A stretch of DNA of 13,228 bases from NCBI GenBank assembly GCA_026197015.1, contig JAPHRB010000025.1, forward strand, positions 1 through 13,228, given 5' to 3'. The notes below the pieces were generated by a model, which worked only from the letters and a program-made list of their open reading frames with translations, made no database searches and was not told the DNA's origin. A program made the translations under genes and the position numbers. Below are positions 1 through 7,433 of this stretch, piece after piece. This stretch comes from Gammaproteobacteria bacterium (GTDB lineage Bacteria > Pseudomonadota > Gammaproteobacteria > SZUA-229). How positions within the stretch are numbered: the first letter of the stretch is position 1; each line of letters begins with the position of its first letter.

Positions 1-377
1 AATGTTTAAGCTGTCATAAAAGCCAATCCTTAGAAAATATTAAGGTTATGGGTAAATATGCTTTACCTGTTATGAGTGGATTTATTAAAAATGAGACATC
101 AATGTGTATAGAATGTCATGGCGACGATAATTCTAGTCATATAGTAGGTGTGACTCCTGATTATAGCGTGCCTGCTGATTTGCCACTTGATGAAGAAAAT
201 AAAATGACTTGTCTTACGTGTCATTATGTACATGGTAATCTTGAAAGTGATAGACCAATGGCAAGTAGTAGTTTTATGGATCACCTGTTTAATCGTGATA
301 GATTAAAGAAAAGTTATGTTCTTCGAAGAAATAATGCGCAAGGCGATATGTGCCTTGCCTGTCACAGTAAAGAATGA
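1..377 (+). CDS. Multiheme c-type cytochrome, 3' part (doubled CXXCH type)
   Basis: The frame is open from the left edge (first full codon at 3), so the true start lies outside the window. About 124 C-terminal residues are visible. They contain four haem c motifs: CLSCH at the very edge, CIECH (nt 105-119), CLTCH and CLACH close to the C-terminus. CLTCH is followed by YVHG, the CxxCHxxH pattern of doubled-CXXCH / cytochrome c3-like proteins, in which the extra His can ligate a neighbouring haem. Proteins of this type are exported and carry electrons in the periplasm or at the outer surface. No export signal can be seen because the N-terminus is missing. The next gene (387) starts 9 bp downstream, so the two are probably cotranscribed. 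The number of haems in the whole protein and its partner are unknown. Confidence 0.85.
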   Translation, partial: CLSCHKSQSLENIKVMGKYALPVMSGFIKNETSMCIECHGDDNSSHIVGVTPDYSVPADLPLDEENKMTCLTCHYVHGNLESDRPMASSSFMDHLFNRDRLKKSYVLRRNNAQGDMCLACHSKE

Positions 378-386
378 GTAGTATTT

Positions 387-947
387 ATGAATAATTCAGA
401 TATAAAAAGACATACAATATTTATACAGAAAAAATTTCAGGCGCGATCAATAATTACGGTTGTGGGTATTATTGCAATATCTGGATTAGTCTCAGGTGTG
501 TTGTTGTATTTTTTACTTGCAAATGAATTAAGTAGTGAGCTTCAGGTTGCCCACTCACAAATACAAAATACCTGGGACAGTCTGGCTCCTGCCATTATAT
601 TTGGAAATATAGTAACAGTGATTGTTACAGGTTTGGTAGCTGCTATAGCTGTGCTTTATCAAAGCCATAAAATTGCTGGCCCTATGTACCGTTTGCAGAG
701 TATTTGTGAAGAAGTTTCCAAAGGAAACTATAATCCGGTCTCTTCATTACGTAAAGCTGACCAGTTAACGGCACTCGCCGAATCTTTTGAAACGATGTTG
801 TTGTCTTTACGTGATAAACAAAGTCATCAATCTGAAATATTGGCCGAGGTTCAATTTCTAATCACATCATTACTAAAAGAGGCAGATAGTGAAAATCAGA
901 AAAAATTGCTAAATGAGATGCAGGTTAAGCTCGATATATTAAATTAA
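387..947 (+). CDS. Two-TM membrane protein with HAMP domain and no output domain
   Basis: This is a 186-residue protein. A hydrophobic segment lies at about residues 20-44, a short (about 20-residue) extracytoplasmic loop follows, and a second hydrophobic segment lies at about 67-92. A HAMP-like region (about 93-145) begins HKIAGPMYRLQ and contains a second amphipathic helix (ADQLTALAESFETML). The last 40 residues look like coiled coil. HAMP domains normally pass a signal from a sensor to a kinase, cyclase or methyl-accepting domain; none is present here, and the gene ends with an ordinary stop. It lies 9 bp after the multiheme cytochrome gene and is probably in the same operon. It could be a membrane partner or signal adaptor for the cytochrome system. 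The HAMP call is secure; the function is unknown. Confidence 0.8.
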   Translation: MNNSDIKRHTIFIQKKFQARSIITVVGIIAISGLVSGVLLYFLLANELSSELQVAHSQIQNTWDSLAPAIIFGNIVTVIVTGLVAAIAVLYQSHKIAGPMYRLQSICEEVSKGNYNPVSSLRKADQLTALAESFETMLLSLRDKQSHQSEILAEVQFLITSLLKEADSENQKKLLNEMQVKLDILN

Positions 948-973
948 CTAAGCCTGTCTAAAAATATCAAATA

Positions 974-1312
974 TTAAAAAGTTCGTCCGTCCCAGCCCCA
1001 CATGTGCCGTTCAGGATTAATGAACTCAATGTAAATTCGAGATTCATCAATCTCACAATTTGTGTTAATAAATTCACATAGTGCTTTAGAAAATGAGGCA
1101 GTTAAATTTTCTGCTAACCCCAGACTCTTAAGACTAAGTAATGCACAGGGGGTGTTGTTCCCTGCAAACGATAAACATTGATCGTCTTCAATGTTTATCA
1201 TCACATAAGTCTCAGGTTTGCCTAATAATCTGGCGGTGGTTTTTGATGCAGATTCGGCTAAAGATGCTTTATTCTCAATTTTAATATTTGTTTTGATATT
1301 TAATACAGGCAT
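974..1312 (-). CDS. MIF-like tautomerase superfamily protein
   Basis: I chose the ATG at 1312, not the upstream start at 1333, because it gives MPVLNIKTNI, with the proline after Met that acts as catalytic base once Met is removed in the MIF/tautomerase family. It also gives 112 residues, close to the 115 of animal MIF. Other MIF-like marks are GKPETYVMI (Lys32, the second conserved active-site residue), LSFAGNNTPCALLSLKSLG (about 47-65) and a C-terminal GWDGRTF resembling GWNNSTF. The CxxC redox motif of human MIF is CALL here, so the second Cys is missing. The family tautomerises phenylpyruvate- or dopachrome-like keto/enol substrates; the bacterial substrate is unknown. The gene starts one base after the stop of the DUF4124 gene, implying translational coupling. 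Confidence 0.85.
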   Translation of the reverse strand: MPVLNIKTNIKIENKASLAESASKTTARLLGKPETYVMINIEDDQCLSFAGNNTPCALLSLKSLGLAENLTASFSKALCEFINTNCEIDESRIYIEFINPERHMWGWDGRTF

Positions 1313-1313
1313 A

Positions 1314-1814
1314 TTATTTACAATGTTTAGCAATTAAACTTTTAGCCTGACTTATTTTTGCTTCTTTTTGAGCTTGTGACATATAAGTAACATTACCATC
1401 TTTATCTTTACTGCGTACCCGGCCTACAGATAGCATTGTTTCCAGATTTTTACGAGCCTGAGCGCAAGCCGCTAAACGACGTTTTTTTTCAGCAGCCGTT
1501 TCTACTTTCTTTTTGGGCTCTGCGGGTGGCAGGTCTTTACTGTCTGCTTCATCAGTCGCTACACCATCTGAATTTTCATCGGCGGTTTTGCTACCTGGGC
1601 GAGTATAGCTGGATGTATCTCGTGGCGCATATTGCTGTACGTCCATTTTTTCTGATGTTGCATCAGCCGGCCGTTGTTGACCGTAATGAATATTTCCTTC
1701 AGCATCAACCCATTTATATATTCCAGCAATAGATTGTGAGCATATCAGTGAAAGTATGCTGAAAAGAGCAATTTGACGAATTGACTGATTTATTGTTTCC
1801 CTGTTTATATACAT
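1314..1814 (-). CDS. Secreted DUF4124 domain-containing protein
   Basis: This 166-residue protein has a probable signal peptide (residues 1-30, ending SQSIA). A DUF4124 segment follows immediately, IYKWVDAEGNIHYGQQRP (about 32-49), the typical pattern for this proteobacterial periplasmic family. The middle is low in complexity, rich in charged residues, Ala, Pro and Lys (about 60-112), and probably disordered. The C-terminal part (about 113-166) repeats a similar theme (RVRSKDKDGNVTYMSQAQ) and ends in a basic helix with two cysteines, at 116 and near the C-terminus. The family has no established biochemical role. The ATG at 1814 is kept because the signal peptide needs it, although no good Shine-Dalgarno sequence precedes it. 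It is the first gene of a unit with the MIF-like gene. Confidence 0.8.
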   Translation of the reverse strand: MYINRETINQSIRQIALFSILSLICSQSIAGIYKWVDAEGNIHYGQQRPADATSEKMDVQQYAPRDTSSYTRPGSKTADENSDGVATDEADSKDLPPAEPKKKVETAAEKKRRLAACAQARKNLETMLSVGRVRSKDKDGNVTYMSQAQKEAKISQAKSLIAKHCK

Positions 1815-1990
1815 GTTGTTCGCTTTTGTTATTTAGGATATTTACCGATTTTATAGTAGTTTTATAAGTATATGCCAACCCGTAGGTAAAATTATCGCTA
1901 TTCAATAGATATATGACAACATAATCTTTGCATATGGAGTGTTGATTTTGGTACTATAACGCCTCCTTAGAGCACCTATAAGTAAATGTT
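1815..1990. other. Divergent intergenic region between DUF4124 and lysR-type genes
   Basis: This 176-bp AT-rich spacer must hold the starts of both flanking transcripts. A TATAAC hexamer in GGTACTATAAC (about 1950-1960) could be a -10 for the LysR gene, but I see no convincing -35 at the right distance. LysR regulators often bind such divergent spacers, so autoregulation is possible; no clear LysR-type dyad was identified. Confidence 0.3.
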
Positions 1991-2893
1991 ATGGCAGATA
2001 GACGACTAAAAGTATTTCATACAGTAGCCAGGTTATTGAACTTTACCAAAGCAGCCGATGCTCTGCATATGACCCAACCGGCGGTCACTTTTCAAATTCG
2101 CCAGTTAGAAGAATATTTTAATACACGTCTATTCGACCGAACGCACAATCGAGTAAGTTTGACTGAAGCAGGGCAGCGTGTTTATGGCTTTTCAGGGAAA
2201 ATCTTCGAGCTTTATGATGAAATGGAGCACGCTATACGCGAAATGACGGGAGATGTAAGTGGCATAGTCACTCTCGGCGCCAGCACAACAATCGCAGAAT
2301 ATATGTTGCCGTTTTTATTAGGTGACTTTAAATCTAAAAACCCTGAAGTAAATATTCGTCTTAAAGTATCTAATACAGATGGTATTGTTTCTATGGTTGA
2401 GAATAACGTGATTGATCTGGGTATTGTTGAAGCATCTGTAAGTAATAAAAACTTACAGGTGGATGTGTGTCGCATGGATCAGTTAGTCGCCATAATGCCG
2501 CCTGAGCATGAATTATCGAGTTTTGAGTCAGTTACAGCCCAGCAGTTAATCGCTCTGCCATTTATATGTCGTGAAGAAGGGTCTGGTACACGCGAAGTGA
2601 TAGCTGAGTATTTTAAAGAAACAGGAGTTACAGAGGAGCCCAATGTGTGTCTGGAGCTGGGCAGTCCTGAATCAATTAAGAGTGCTGTTGAGGCAGGTAT
2701 GGGTATCTCTATTATGTCTCTGTCAACCGTACAGAAAGAATTAAAACTGAATACACTTGTAGCCGTTCCATTGGAGCCAGCATTAGAACGTCCGTTCTCA
2801 TTTGTGCATCAGCGCCATAAGTTCAAAGTGCGAGCAATGGAAGAGTTACTTGAATTTGCTAAACAATATTGCGTTTCTCATCCTGGTAAGTAA
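1991..2893 (+). CDS. LysR family transcriptional regulator
   Basis: At 300 residues this has the standard LysR length. The N-terminal winged helix-turn-helix is clear (about residues 5-62: FTKAADALHMTQPAVTFQIR, then LEEYFNTRLFDRT and VSLTEAG). A linker helix is followed by the effector-binding domain (about 90-295), with the family's typical GxLxLGAS-like opening (SGIVTLGASTTIAEYMLP) and a conserved GSGTRE loop. The overall look resembles the CysL/CbbR-like group that responds to small metabolites, but the ligand and targets cannot be read from the sequence. It is divergent from the DUF4124/MIF pair, so control of that pair is possible but not shown. The Shine-Dalgarno sequence is weak. A hairpin follows the gene. 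Confidence 0.92.
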   Translation: MADRRLKVFHTVARLLNFTKAADALHMTQPAVTFQIRQLEEYFNTRLFDRTHNRVSLTEAGQRVYGFSGKIFELYDEMEHAIREMTGDVSGIVTLGASTTIAEYMLPFLLGDFKSKNPEVNIRLKVSNTDGIVSMVENNVIDLGIVEASVSNKNLQVDVCRMDQLVAIMPPEHELSSFESVTAQQLIALPFICREEGSGTREVIAEYFKETGVTEEPNVCLELGSPESIKSAVEAGMGISIMSLSTVQKELKLNTLVAVPLEPALERPFSFVHQRHKFKVRAMEELLEFAKQYCVSHPGK

Positions 2894-2908
2894 AAAAACA
2901 GCTAATAA

Positions 2909-2946
2909 CTGTTGTTATTGATAGGTATTCTGTAGCAACAGTTTTG
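2909..2946 (+). terminator. Possible Rho-independent terminator after the LysR gene
   Basis: CTGTTGTTA (2909-2917) pairs with TAGCAACAG (2933-2941), 8 of 9 positions, across a 15-nt loop, and is followed by TTTTG. The loop is long and the stem is not GC-rich, so this is a weak candidate. Confidence 0.4.
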
Positions 2947-3034
2947 TAACTCTAATATAGATGTAGAATGACAATCTAAACCTCATACAATTTTCCTGTT
3001 ACAATTAAACGTATATTTATTCAGGAGAGATATT

Positions 3035-3382
3035 TTGACCCCCTCAGTGCAATCCTTAACTTCAATATTTGAAAACCTGCCTGAAAAAGACCAGAATACA
3101 TTATTCGAATTTGCGGAATTTTTAAAATCACGCGCGCCAGAGCCTTCATCAAAAGTAACCGAACCACTGGGTATTCTGAGGCCTGAAGAAGAAAGTGTTG
3201 TAGCGGCTATTAAACGCCTGAAAGAAAATTACCCAATGGTTTCTCAAAAAGCATTATTAAATGAGACTTCTGAGCTTATGATGCAACATATGATGCAGGG
3301 TAAAGCATCGGCGGATGTTATTGATGAGCTTGAGCTTTTATTCGAGAATAAATTTAAAATAGAAACTGGTTATACAGAGTGA
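3035..3382 (+). CDS. Conserved small protein of unknown function, cotranscribed with AI-2E-type permease
   Basis: The start is TTG, supported by a good ribosome binding site (AGGAGA at 3023-3028, 6 bases upstream). The product is 115 residues, acidic and mostly helical, with no signal peptide or membrane segment. Its N-terminal stretch, LTSIFENLPEKDQNTLFEFAEFLKSR (about 8-33), resembles the DUF2281-type helical segment also seen in some antitoxin-like proteins. The remainder (EPLGILRPEEESVVAAIKRLKENYP) I do not recognise as a named domain. Its TGA overlaps the GTG start of the permease by 4 bases (GTGA), so the two are translationally coupled and may act together. No toxin gene is adjacent, so I would not call it an antitoxin. 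Confidence 0.7.
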   Translation: MTPSVQSLTSIFENLPEKDQNTLFEFAEFLKSRAPEPSSKVTEPLGILRPEEESVVAAIKRLKENYPMVSQKALLNETSELMMQHMMQGKASADVIDELELLFENKFKIETGYTE

Positions 3383-4443
3383 TAGAAGTACTACGCGAAT
3401 GGTATGTGAGGCATTTTTCTGACCCACAGGCGGTCATTCTTACTTTAATGTTAATTTTTGGTTTTGCACTTATTACCTTTATGGGAAATGTGTTAACGCC
3501 GGTAATTGCTGCAGTGGTTATTGCTTATATATTAGACGGTATTGTCTGGCGATTGTGTCATTTTAAAGTGCCCCACGTATTAGCAGTTAGTCTGGTGGTC
3601 GTTGGTTTTGTAGTTACCTTACTTATTTTGATGCTCGGCTTATCTCCACTCATTTCAAAACAGCTGACACAGTTTTTTATTGAATTGCCAAATATGTTAA
3701 CTAAAGGTCAGAATTTGCTCATTAGTTTACCTAAGGATTACCCTTTTATATCTGAAACACAAATACAGGATATAGTTTCTCACGTTAATACCGAGTTAGC
3801 TTCTATAGGGCAACTGGTTGTTTCCCAGTCTTTATCATCAGTTGTAAATCTGTTTACCGTATTGGTATATATGGTTGTAGTTCCCCTGTTAGTGTTTTTC
3901 TTTTTAAAAGATAAATTAACTATCCTTAACTGGATAAGGCGCTTTTTACCTCAAGAAGACGGTTTGGCGACAACAGTATGGAGAGATGTAGATAAAAAAA
4001 TTGGTAGTTATATTCGCGGTAAGTTATTTGAGGTCGTCGTAGTCGGTATAATTACATATATTCCATTTAAAATATTTGGACTACAATATGCAGCGTTATT
4101 AAGTCTGTTTGTAGGACTTTCAGTTATTATTCCATACGTAGGTGCAGTGGCTGTTACCATACCTGTTGCCTTAATTGCCTATTTTCAATTTGGTGTTGGC
4201 TCTGAATTTTTATATATTATGCTGGCTTATTTCTTAGTTCAGTTTCTGGATGGTAATTTACTGGTACCGCTTTTGTTTTCTGAAGTCGTCAATATGCACC
4301 CGGCAGCCATTATTATGGCGGTATTAGTTTTCGGTGGTTTATGGGGTGTTTGGGGTGTGTTTTTTGCAATACCTCTGGCTACTTTATTTCAGGCAGTCAT
4401 AAATGCCTGGCCAGTGAGTGCTGCAAATCATAGCAGTGCTTAA
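3379..4443 (+). CDS. AI-2E family transporter (PerM/UPF0118 type permease)
   Basis: This 354-residue polytopic inner-membrane protein begins at a GTG inside the stop of the previous gene. About eight hydrophobic segments are visible: a pair near residues 17-50, one at about 63-90, one at about 150-176, and a C-terminal cluster from about 210. The C-terminal signature QFLDGNLLVPLLFSEVVNMHP followed by GGLWGVWGVFFAIPLATL is characteristic of the family. Members include TqsA, reported to export autoinducer-2, and PerM and others of unclear substrate, so the substrate should not be assumed. In E. coli perM lies near, and convergent to, gcvR-bcp; here the permease faces the bcp gene in the same sense, with an iron module between them. 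Confidence 0.9.
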   Translation: MIEVLREWYVRHFSDPQAVILTLMLIFGFALITFMGNVLTPVIAAVVIAYILDGIVWRLCHFKVPHVLAVSLVVVGFVVTLLILMLGLSPLISKQLTQFFIELPNMLTKGQNLLISLPKDYPFISETQIQDIVSHVNTELASIGQLVVSQSLSSVVNLFTVLVYMVVVPLLVFFFLKDKLTILNWIRRFLPQEDGLATTVWRDVDKKIGSYIRGKLFEVVVVGIITYIPFKIFGLQYAALLSLFVGLSVIIPYVGAVAVTIPVALIAYFQFGVGSEFLYIMLAYFLVQFLDGNLLVPLLFSEVVNMHPAAIIMAVLVFGGLWGVWGVFFAIPLATLFQAVINAWPVSAANHSSA

Positions 4444-4569
4444 TATCTGCTCAAGTATTCGATATAACTCTTAAGCCGGTGTTTTCACCATTATCTCAAT
4501 AATCCTGGCTTCATTATGAGAGAAATTAATTTTTCAGGTCCAGGAATAGAAAATAATTTTTACTGAAGA

Positions 4570-5340
4570 TCAATGGTGTTTTTTATAATGTTTTTTTCGG
4601 CTTATTTTTAATTTTCTAGACCACCAGACCCAAAAGCCACTAATGCCTAATAACATCATAAGTAAAGCGCTTATATCCATTATATAAATCCCCCACTTAT
4701 CGTTGAATAAACGCCCGGAATGCAGGTCTAGAATGACTCTTTCCAGATTTAGACCCTGTCCTCGATAAGATTTTTTCAGTGTTGAAATCTGAGTTTCAGA
4801 TAGTGCAAAGGGTATTGCCCAGTTTGTTGTTGCTAACTCATCGGTTTGCCAGTTAGTGAAATCTGAATTCGAAATATAAAAGTTATTCGCAGTATCTAAC
4901 AAAGCTATTTTATTATCTGTTATTCCAATTTTTTTAATTGGCAGTGAGAATGTAACTGGCATAAGCTCAATTATTTCACCCTCGTTATCAATCAGTAAAA
5001 CGAATTTTTCCAGAGCTATCGCTATTATGTCATCAATTTTGACAAGCCCCTGTAATTTCTCTTTATGTGAGGAGAAGTTAAGGCCGTTAAAAAATAATTG
5101 TTGATTCCATTGGCTAACCCAGCTGTCACCTGCTTTGTAGTTGACAGGTACACCTTGTGGATTGATATTGTACCAGTTTAGAATTAAATCTGACTCAACA
5201 ATAGTCTCATCAAGTTTAAGGTATTCTGTGTGGTTGAGCATAATGCCAGTTATGGAGAGAATGAAAATTAATAAAAGTGCAGCCAGACCTATCCGTCTAT
5301 GCCATAAAAAAAATGCAAAAGGTTTTTTTCGCCTGCTCAC
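4570..5340 (-). CDS. PepSY-associated transmembrane protein, possible inner-membrane electron carrier or reductase subunit
   Basis: This is 256 residues starting from GTG. TM helix 1 (about 17-36) is flanked by His14 (LWHRRIG) and His37 (LNHTEY). A periplasmic region of about 175 residues follows, then DLHSGRLFNDKWG (His207) and TM helix 2 (about 217-241) with a basic His/Lys-rich tail. The WHRxxG and DLHSGR patterns are typical of the PepSY-TM family, where such histidines are candidate haem ligands; relatives include the siderophore-iron reductase FoxB. This protein is a short two-helix version. Its start overlaps the stop of the FMN-binding gene by 4 bases, so the two products are probably made together. 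A role in passing electrons to the flavoprotein, or reducing ferric iron, is inferred from the Fur-linked setting. Confidence 0.75.
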   Translation of the reverse strand: MSRRKKPFAFFLWHRRIGLAALLLIFILSITGIMLNHTEYLKLDETIVESDLILNWYNINPQGVPVNYKAGDSWVSQWNQQLFFNGLNFSSHKEKLQGLVKIDDIIAIALEKFVLLIDNEGEIIELMPVTFSLPIKKIGITDNKIALLDTANNFYISNSDFTNWQTDELATTNWAIPFALSETQISTLKKSYRGQGLNLERVILDLHSGRLFNDKWGIYIMDISALLMMLLGISGFWVWWSRKLKISRKKHYKKHH

Positions 5341-5858
5341 TTTGAACTAACCTGTGACTGCACTGTTTTGTTTAATAGAAGAGCAATACGGGCTAACTTT
5401 TCCAGCGCTCGCACAGAGAGTGTGGCACCTGATATTCCGTCTATTGTTTCACTTAAAGAATTATCACTATTTAAAGTTAGTTTGTTAAACTGTTGAGTAA
5501 AAAAAGGGTAACGAACTTCCCAGCCTCTGGTTTCTCTAAAAACCAGAACTTTTAGACGACTGATTTTATTATCATCAATTACAATACCAACAGTGATAGG
5601 TTTCTTCTTGCCTATTTCTTCAAGTATCCAGACACTTCGGCTTTCATTTTTCCAGTAGCGTACTCTTTTAGATAAATTTTTGTGTTGCAGAATATTTTCG
5701 ATCTGCTCACGTAATTCGCCCTTAACCCATATAACCTGTGGTTCTGGCTGTTGCTTAAATGCTTCAGCTACAAACTCAGCTGGTTGCTGATATGTGCCTT
5801 TAGCAAAACTGTTAGCAGTAGCAATAATTAAACATGTGAATAGTATTTTATAAATCAT
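5337..5858 (-). CDS. Exported FMN-binding domain protein with covalent flavinylation motif
   Basis: This 173-residue protein has a signal peptide (about 1-19, ending NSFA). The C-terminal half is an FMN-binding domain. DGISGATLS (Asp140 to Ser148) fits the Dxx[S/T]GA[T/S] motif that the flavin transferase ApbE modifies, with Thr146 the expected attachment site. GIVIDDNKISRLKVLVFRETRGWEV is the typical strand region before it. Such domains carry electrons outside the cytoplasm, as in NqrC, RnfG and the flavinylated electron-transfer systems. No apbE gene is in the window. The gene overlaps the PepSY gene and lies 182 bp after the porin gene, with a terminator hairpin between. No convincing own promoter or Shine-Dalgarno sequence was found, so partial read-through from the porin promoter is plausible. 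Confidence 0.85.
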   Translation of the reverse strand: MIYKILFTCLIIATANSFAKGTYQQPAEFVAEAFKQQPEPQVIWVKGELREQIENILQHKNLSKRVRYWKNESRSVWILEEIGKKKPITVGIVIDDNKISRLKVLVFRETRGWEVRYPFFTQQFNKLTLNSDNSLSETIDGISGATLSVRALEKLARIALLLNKTVQSQVSSK

Positions 5859-5944
5859 TAGTAAATTTTATCAGGTGTTTCAACTAAAGCTAGTACTTGT
5901 AGTTTAATCATTGGCTCATGAAAATATAATTTTTTAATAAGCAG

Positions 5945-5973
5945 AAAAGGGAAGTGCTGTAAACGCACTTCCC
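5945..5973 (-). terminator. Rho-independent terminator downstream of the porin gene
   Basis: GGGAAGTGC (5949-5957) and GCACTTCCC (5965-5973) form a perfect 9-bp stem with a 7-nt loop. Read on the minus strand it is followed directly by TTTTCTGCTT, a short U-tract. It lies 67 bp after the porin stop and 87 bp before the FMN-binding gene, so it probably ends most porin transcripts and lets a fraction continue. Confidence 0.8.
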
Positions 5974-6040
5974 AATGTTCCAGCAATGATTATCGTAAAG
6001 ACCAACTCACGATATGCTAATAATAGCAGGAGTCTTTATA

Positions 6041-7168
6041 CTAGAACTGATAACCTATACCTACGTTAAAGCCATCAAAGTCACCGGCATCATCATTTTG
6101 CATCTGATAATCTGCTTTTATTACAACATCTTCATGTGGCCAGTAGTTGATACCCACATCGGTTTGTGCCGCGCCTTCAACAAAGGTAGTTGCATCCTTC
6201 TGATAATCAATTTCAGTTTGACGTGCAAATACACCAATTTTATCAGTGAATTTATATGATGCCTCTACAAGAAATCCATTCTGAGAATCAGCTGTTGTAT
6301 TGATATCTACATTCCAGTCCGCATATAGAGCGGTAGCTGTGAATCCTGAAATTGTGTATCTTACATGTGCTTCAAGTAATACTGCGCTAACTTCATCAGC
6401 TGTTGTGCCTTGCGCTAAATCTGACTGGTATTGAGCAGTACCTGCTAATTCCAGACCTGTAATGCCTGTGTATTTTACACGAGCGGTATAAGCCAGAGCA
6501 TCTGCTACTGCATTAGAGACTTTTTGGCGACCACTACGAATTACGCCATCTGCATTATATAAACCTGAGGTAATAGCAAGATCATAACTAATACCACTCG
6601 CTGAATTTGCGGAGTACATAACACCACCCTCCCACCAGGTAGCAGGAATGATGTACTTTTCAACATTATTACGCTCTACACCATAAAATGTCGGTGGTTC
6701 GTGAGTTTCATTTATTATGCCAACAGGAATGAGGAAAACACCGGCTTTGATGTTAGCAGTATCACTCGTATCAAACTCTATATAAGCCTGTTCAAGTTCA
6801 ACTTCACCATTCTGTCCTTCACCTGCTACGGAGTGCTCTAACTCTAGTTCAGAGAAAAAACGGATGTTGTCATTAAATTCATGAGCGAAGAATAAAACGA
6901 AGCGGTGAAAATCAATTTCTTTTTTGTCCGAGTTGTTTAAATCTGAGCTTAAATTGTTGTAATGTAGCTCACCATAACCACCAATCGTTGTTGCACTCGA
7001 ATAACTAGTTGAGTCTGATGTACTTTCCAGATTTGCTAAAATCTGACTATTTTCTGCTTTTAATTCATCAATTTGTTTTTGCAGGCTATCGAGGTCAGCA
7101 GCAAAAGAGCCGGTTGATGTGAGAGTTGTGGCAATAGTTGCTGCAATTAAAGTCTTACGTAAAGTCAT
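6041..7168 (-). CDS. Outer-membrane porin, Fur-regulated promoter
   Basis: The product is 375 residues when started at the ATG at 7168. That start gives a clean signal peptide (MTLRKTLIAA... to SFAA, about residues 1-24) and has a GGAG 10 bases upstream. The longer reading frame to 7285 would run through the promoter and a Fur box. After the signal, a short coiled coil (LDSLQKQIDELKAENSQILANLE, about 26-48) precedes a beta-barrel rich in alternating aromatic and polar strands, starting GGYGELHYN and ending in the C-terminal Phe (GIGYQF) needed for outer-membrane assembly. The coiled coil followed by a barrel recalls OprP/OprO-like and related porins; the exact family and substrate are not certain. 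The Fur sites suggest an iron-linked role, perhaps passage of iron chelates. Confidence 0.85.
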   Translation of the reverse strand: MTLRKTLIAATIATTLTSTGSFAADLDSLQKQIDELKAENSQILANLESTSDSTSYSSATTIGGYGELHYNNLSSDLNNSDKKEIDFHRFVLFFAHEFNDNIRFFSELELEHSVAGEGQNGEVELEQAYIEFDTSDTANIKAGVFLIPVGIINETHEPPTFYGVERNNVEKYIIPATWWEGGVMYSANSASGISYDLAITSGLYNADGVIRSGRQKVSNAVADALAYTARVKYTGITGLELAGTAQYQSDLAQGTTADEVSAVLLEAHVRYTISGFTATALYADWNVDINTTADSQNGFLVEASYKFTDKIGVFARQTEIDYQKDATTFVEGAAQTDVGINYWPHEDVVIKADYQMQNDDAGDFDGFNVGIGYQF

Positions 7169-7234
7169 TCTCGTTAATCTCCAGAAATTTGCCTGAGTTA
7201 TGTTTCGGGCCGTGTGTATTTTTAAAGTGAGGCT

Positions 7235-7262
7235 ATTATATATAACACTAATACAAATGCAA
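7235..7262 (-). promoter_or_regulatory. Predicted sigma-70 promoter of the porin gene
   Basis: On the minus strand there is a perfect -10 TATAAT (7235-7240) and, 16 bases upstream, a weak -35 TTGCAT (7257-7262). The -35 lies inside the first Fur-like site. The transcript would begin near 7228, giving a 5' leader of about 60 bases before the ATG at 7168. Confidence 0.6.
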
Positions 7263-7272
7263 ATAATTCTCA
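7258..7272. promoter_or_regulatory. Fur-box-like site 1, overlapping porin -35
   Basis: TGCAAATAATTCTCA matches the 7-1-7 Fur consensus TGATAAT-N-ATTATCA at 11 of 14 positions. It covers the -35 of the predicted porin promoter, where bound Fur-Fe(II) would block RNA polymerase. Confidence 0.6.
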
Positions 7273-7280
7273 TGTAGATA

Positions 7281-7295
7281 TGCAAATAAAAATCA
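7281..7295. promoter_or_regulatory. Fur-box-like site 2, upstream of porin promoter
   Basis: TGCAAATAAAAATCA matches the 7-1-7 Fur consensus at 10 of 14 positions. It lies 23 bp from site 1 (start to start), about two helical turns, so both dimers would sit on the same face of the DNA. It is weaker taken alone. Confidence 0.45.
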
Positions 7296-7433
7296 TTCTT
7301 GTTACGGATGGGTAAGAATGTAATAAATTTGCTTAGCAGCTGTCTGATTCAGAGGTTCTGCCTCGGGATATGGTAAGACCTTGTTTTATAAGAAATTTTC
7401 TACCGTATTCGCTGAGAAGTATTAAGGTTTAGG
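7296..7433. other. Intergenic stretch with no recognised feature
   Basis: Between the Fur sites and the first palindromic repeat I see no gene, RNA or strong hairpin. A weak dyad (ATTCTT at 7294-7299 with AAGAAT at 7314-7319) is not followed by a T-tract. Confidence 0.4.

Noticed and set aside
1436..1732. Plus-strand frame antisense to the DUF4124 gene
   Set aside because: The opposite strand encodes a protein with a signal peptide and a recognised domain; this frame has no family features.
3035..3382. Antitoxin of a toxin-antitoxin pair
   Set aside because: Its N-terminal helix resembles DUF2281-like sequences, but the coupled gene is a permease and no small toxin gene is adjacent.
7169..7285. 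N-terminal extension of the porin reading frame up to 7285
   Set aside because: The extension has no export signal and runs through the predicted promoter and a Fur-like site; the ATG at 7168 has a ribosome binding site and gives a normal signal peptide.
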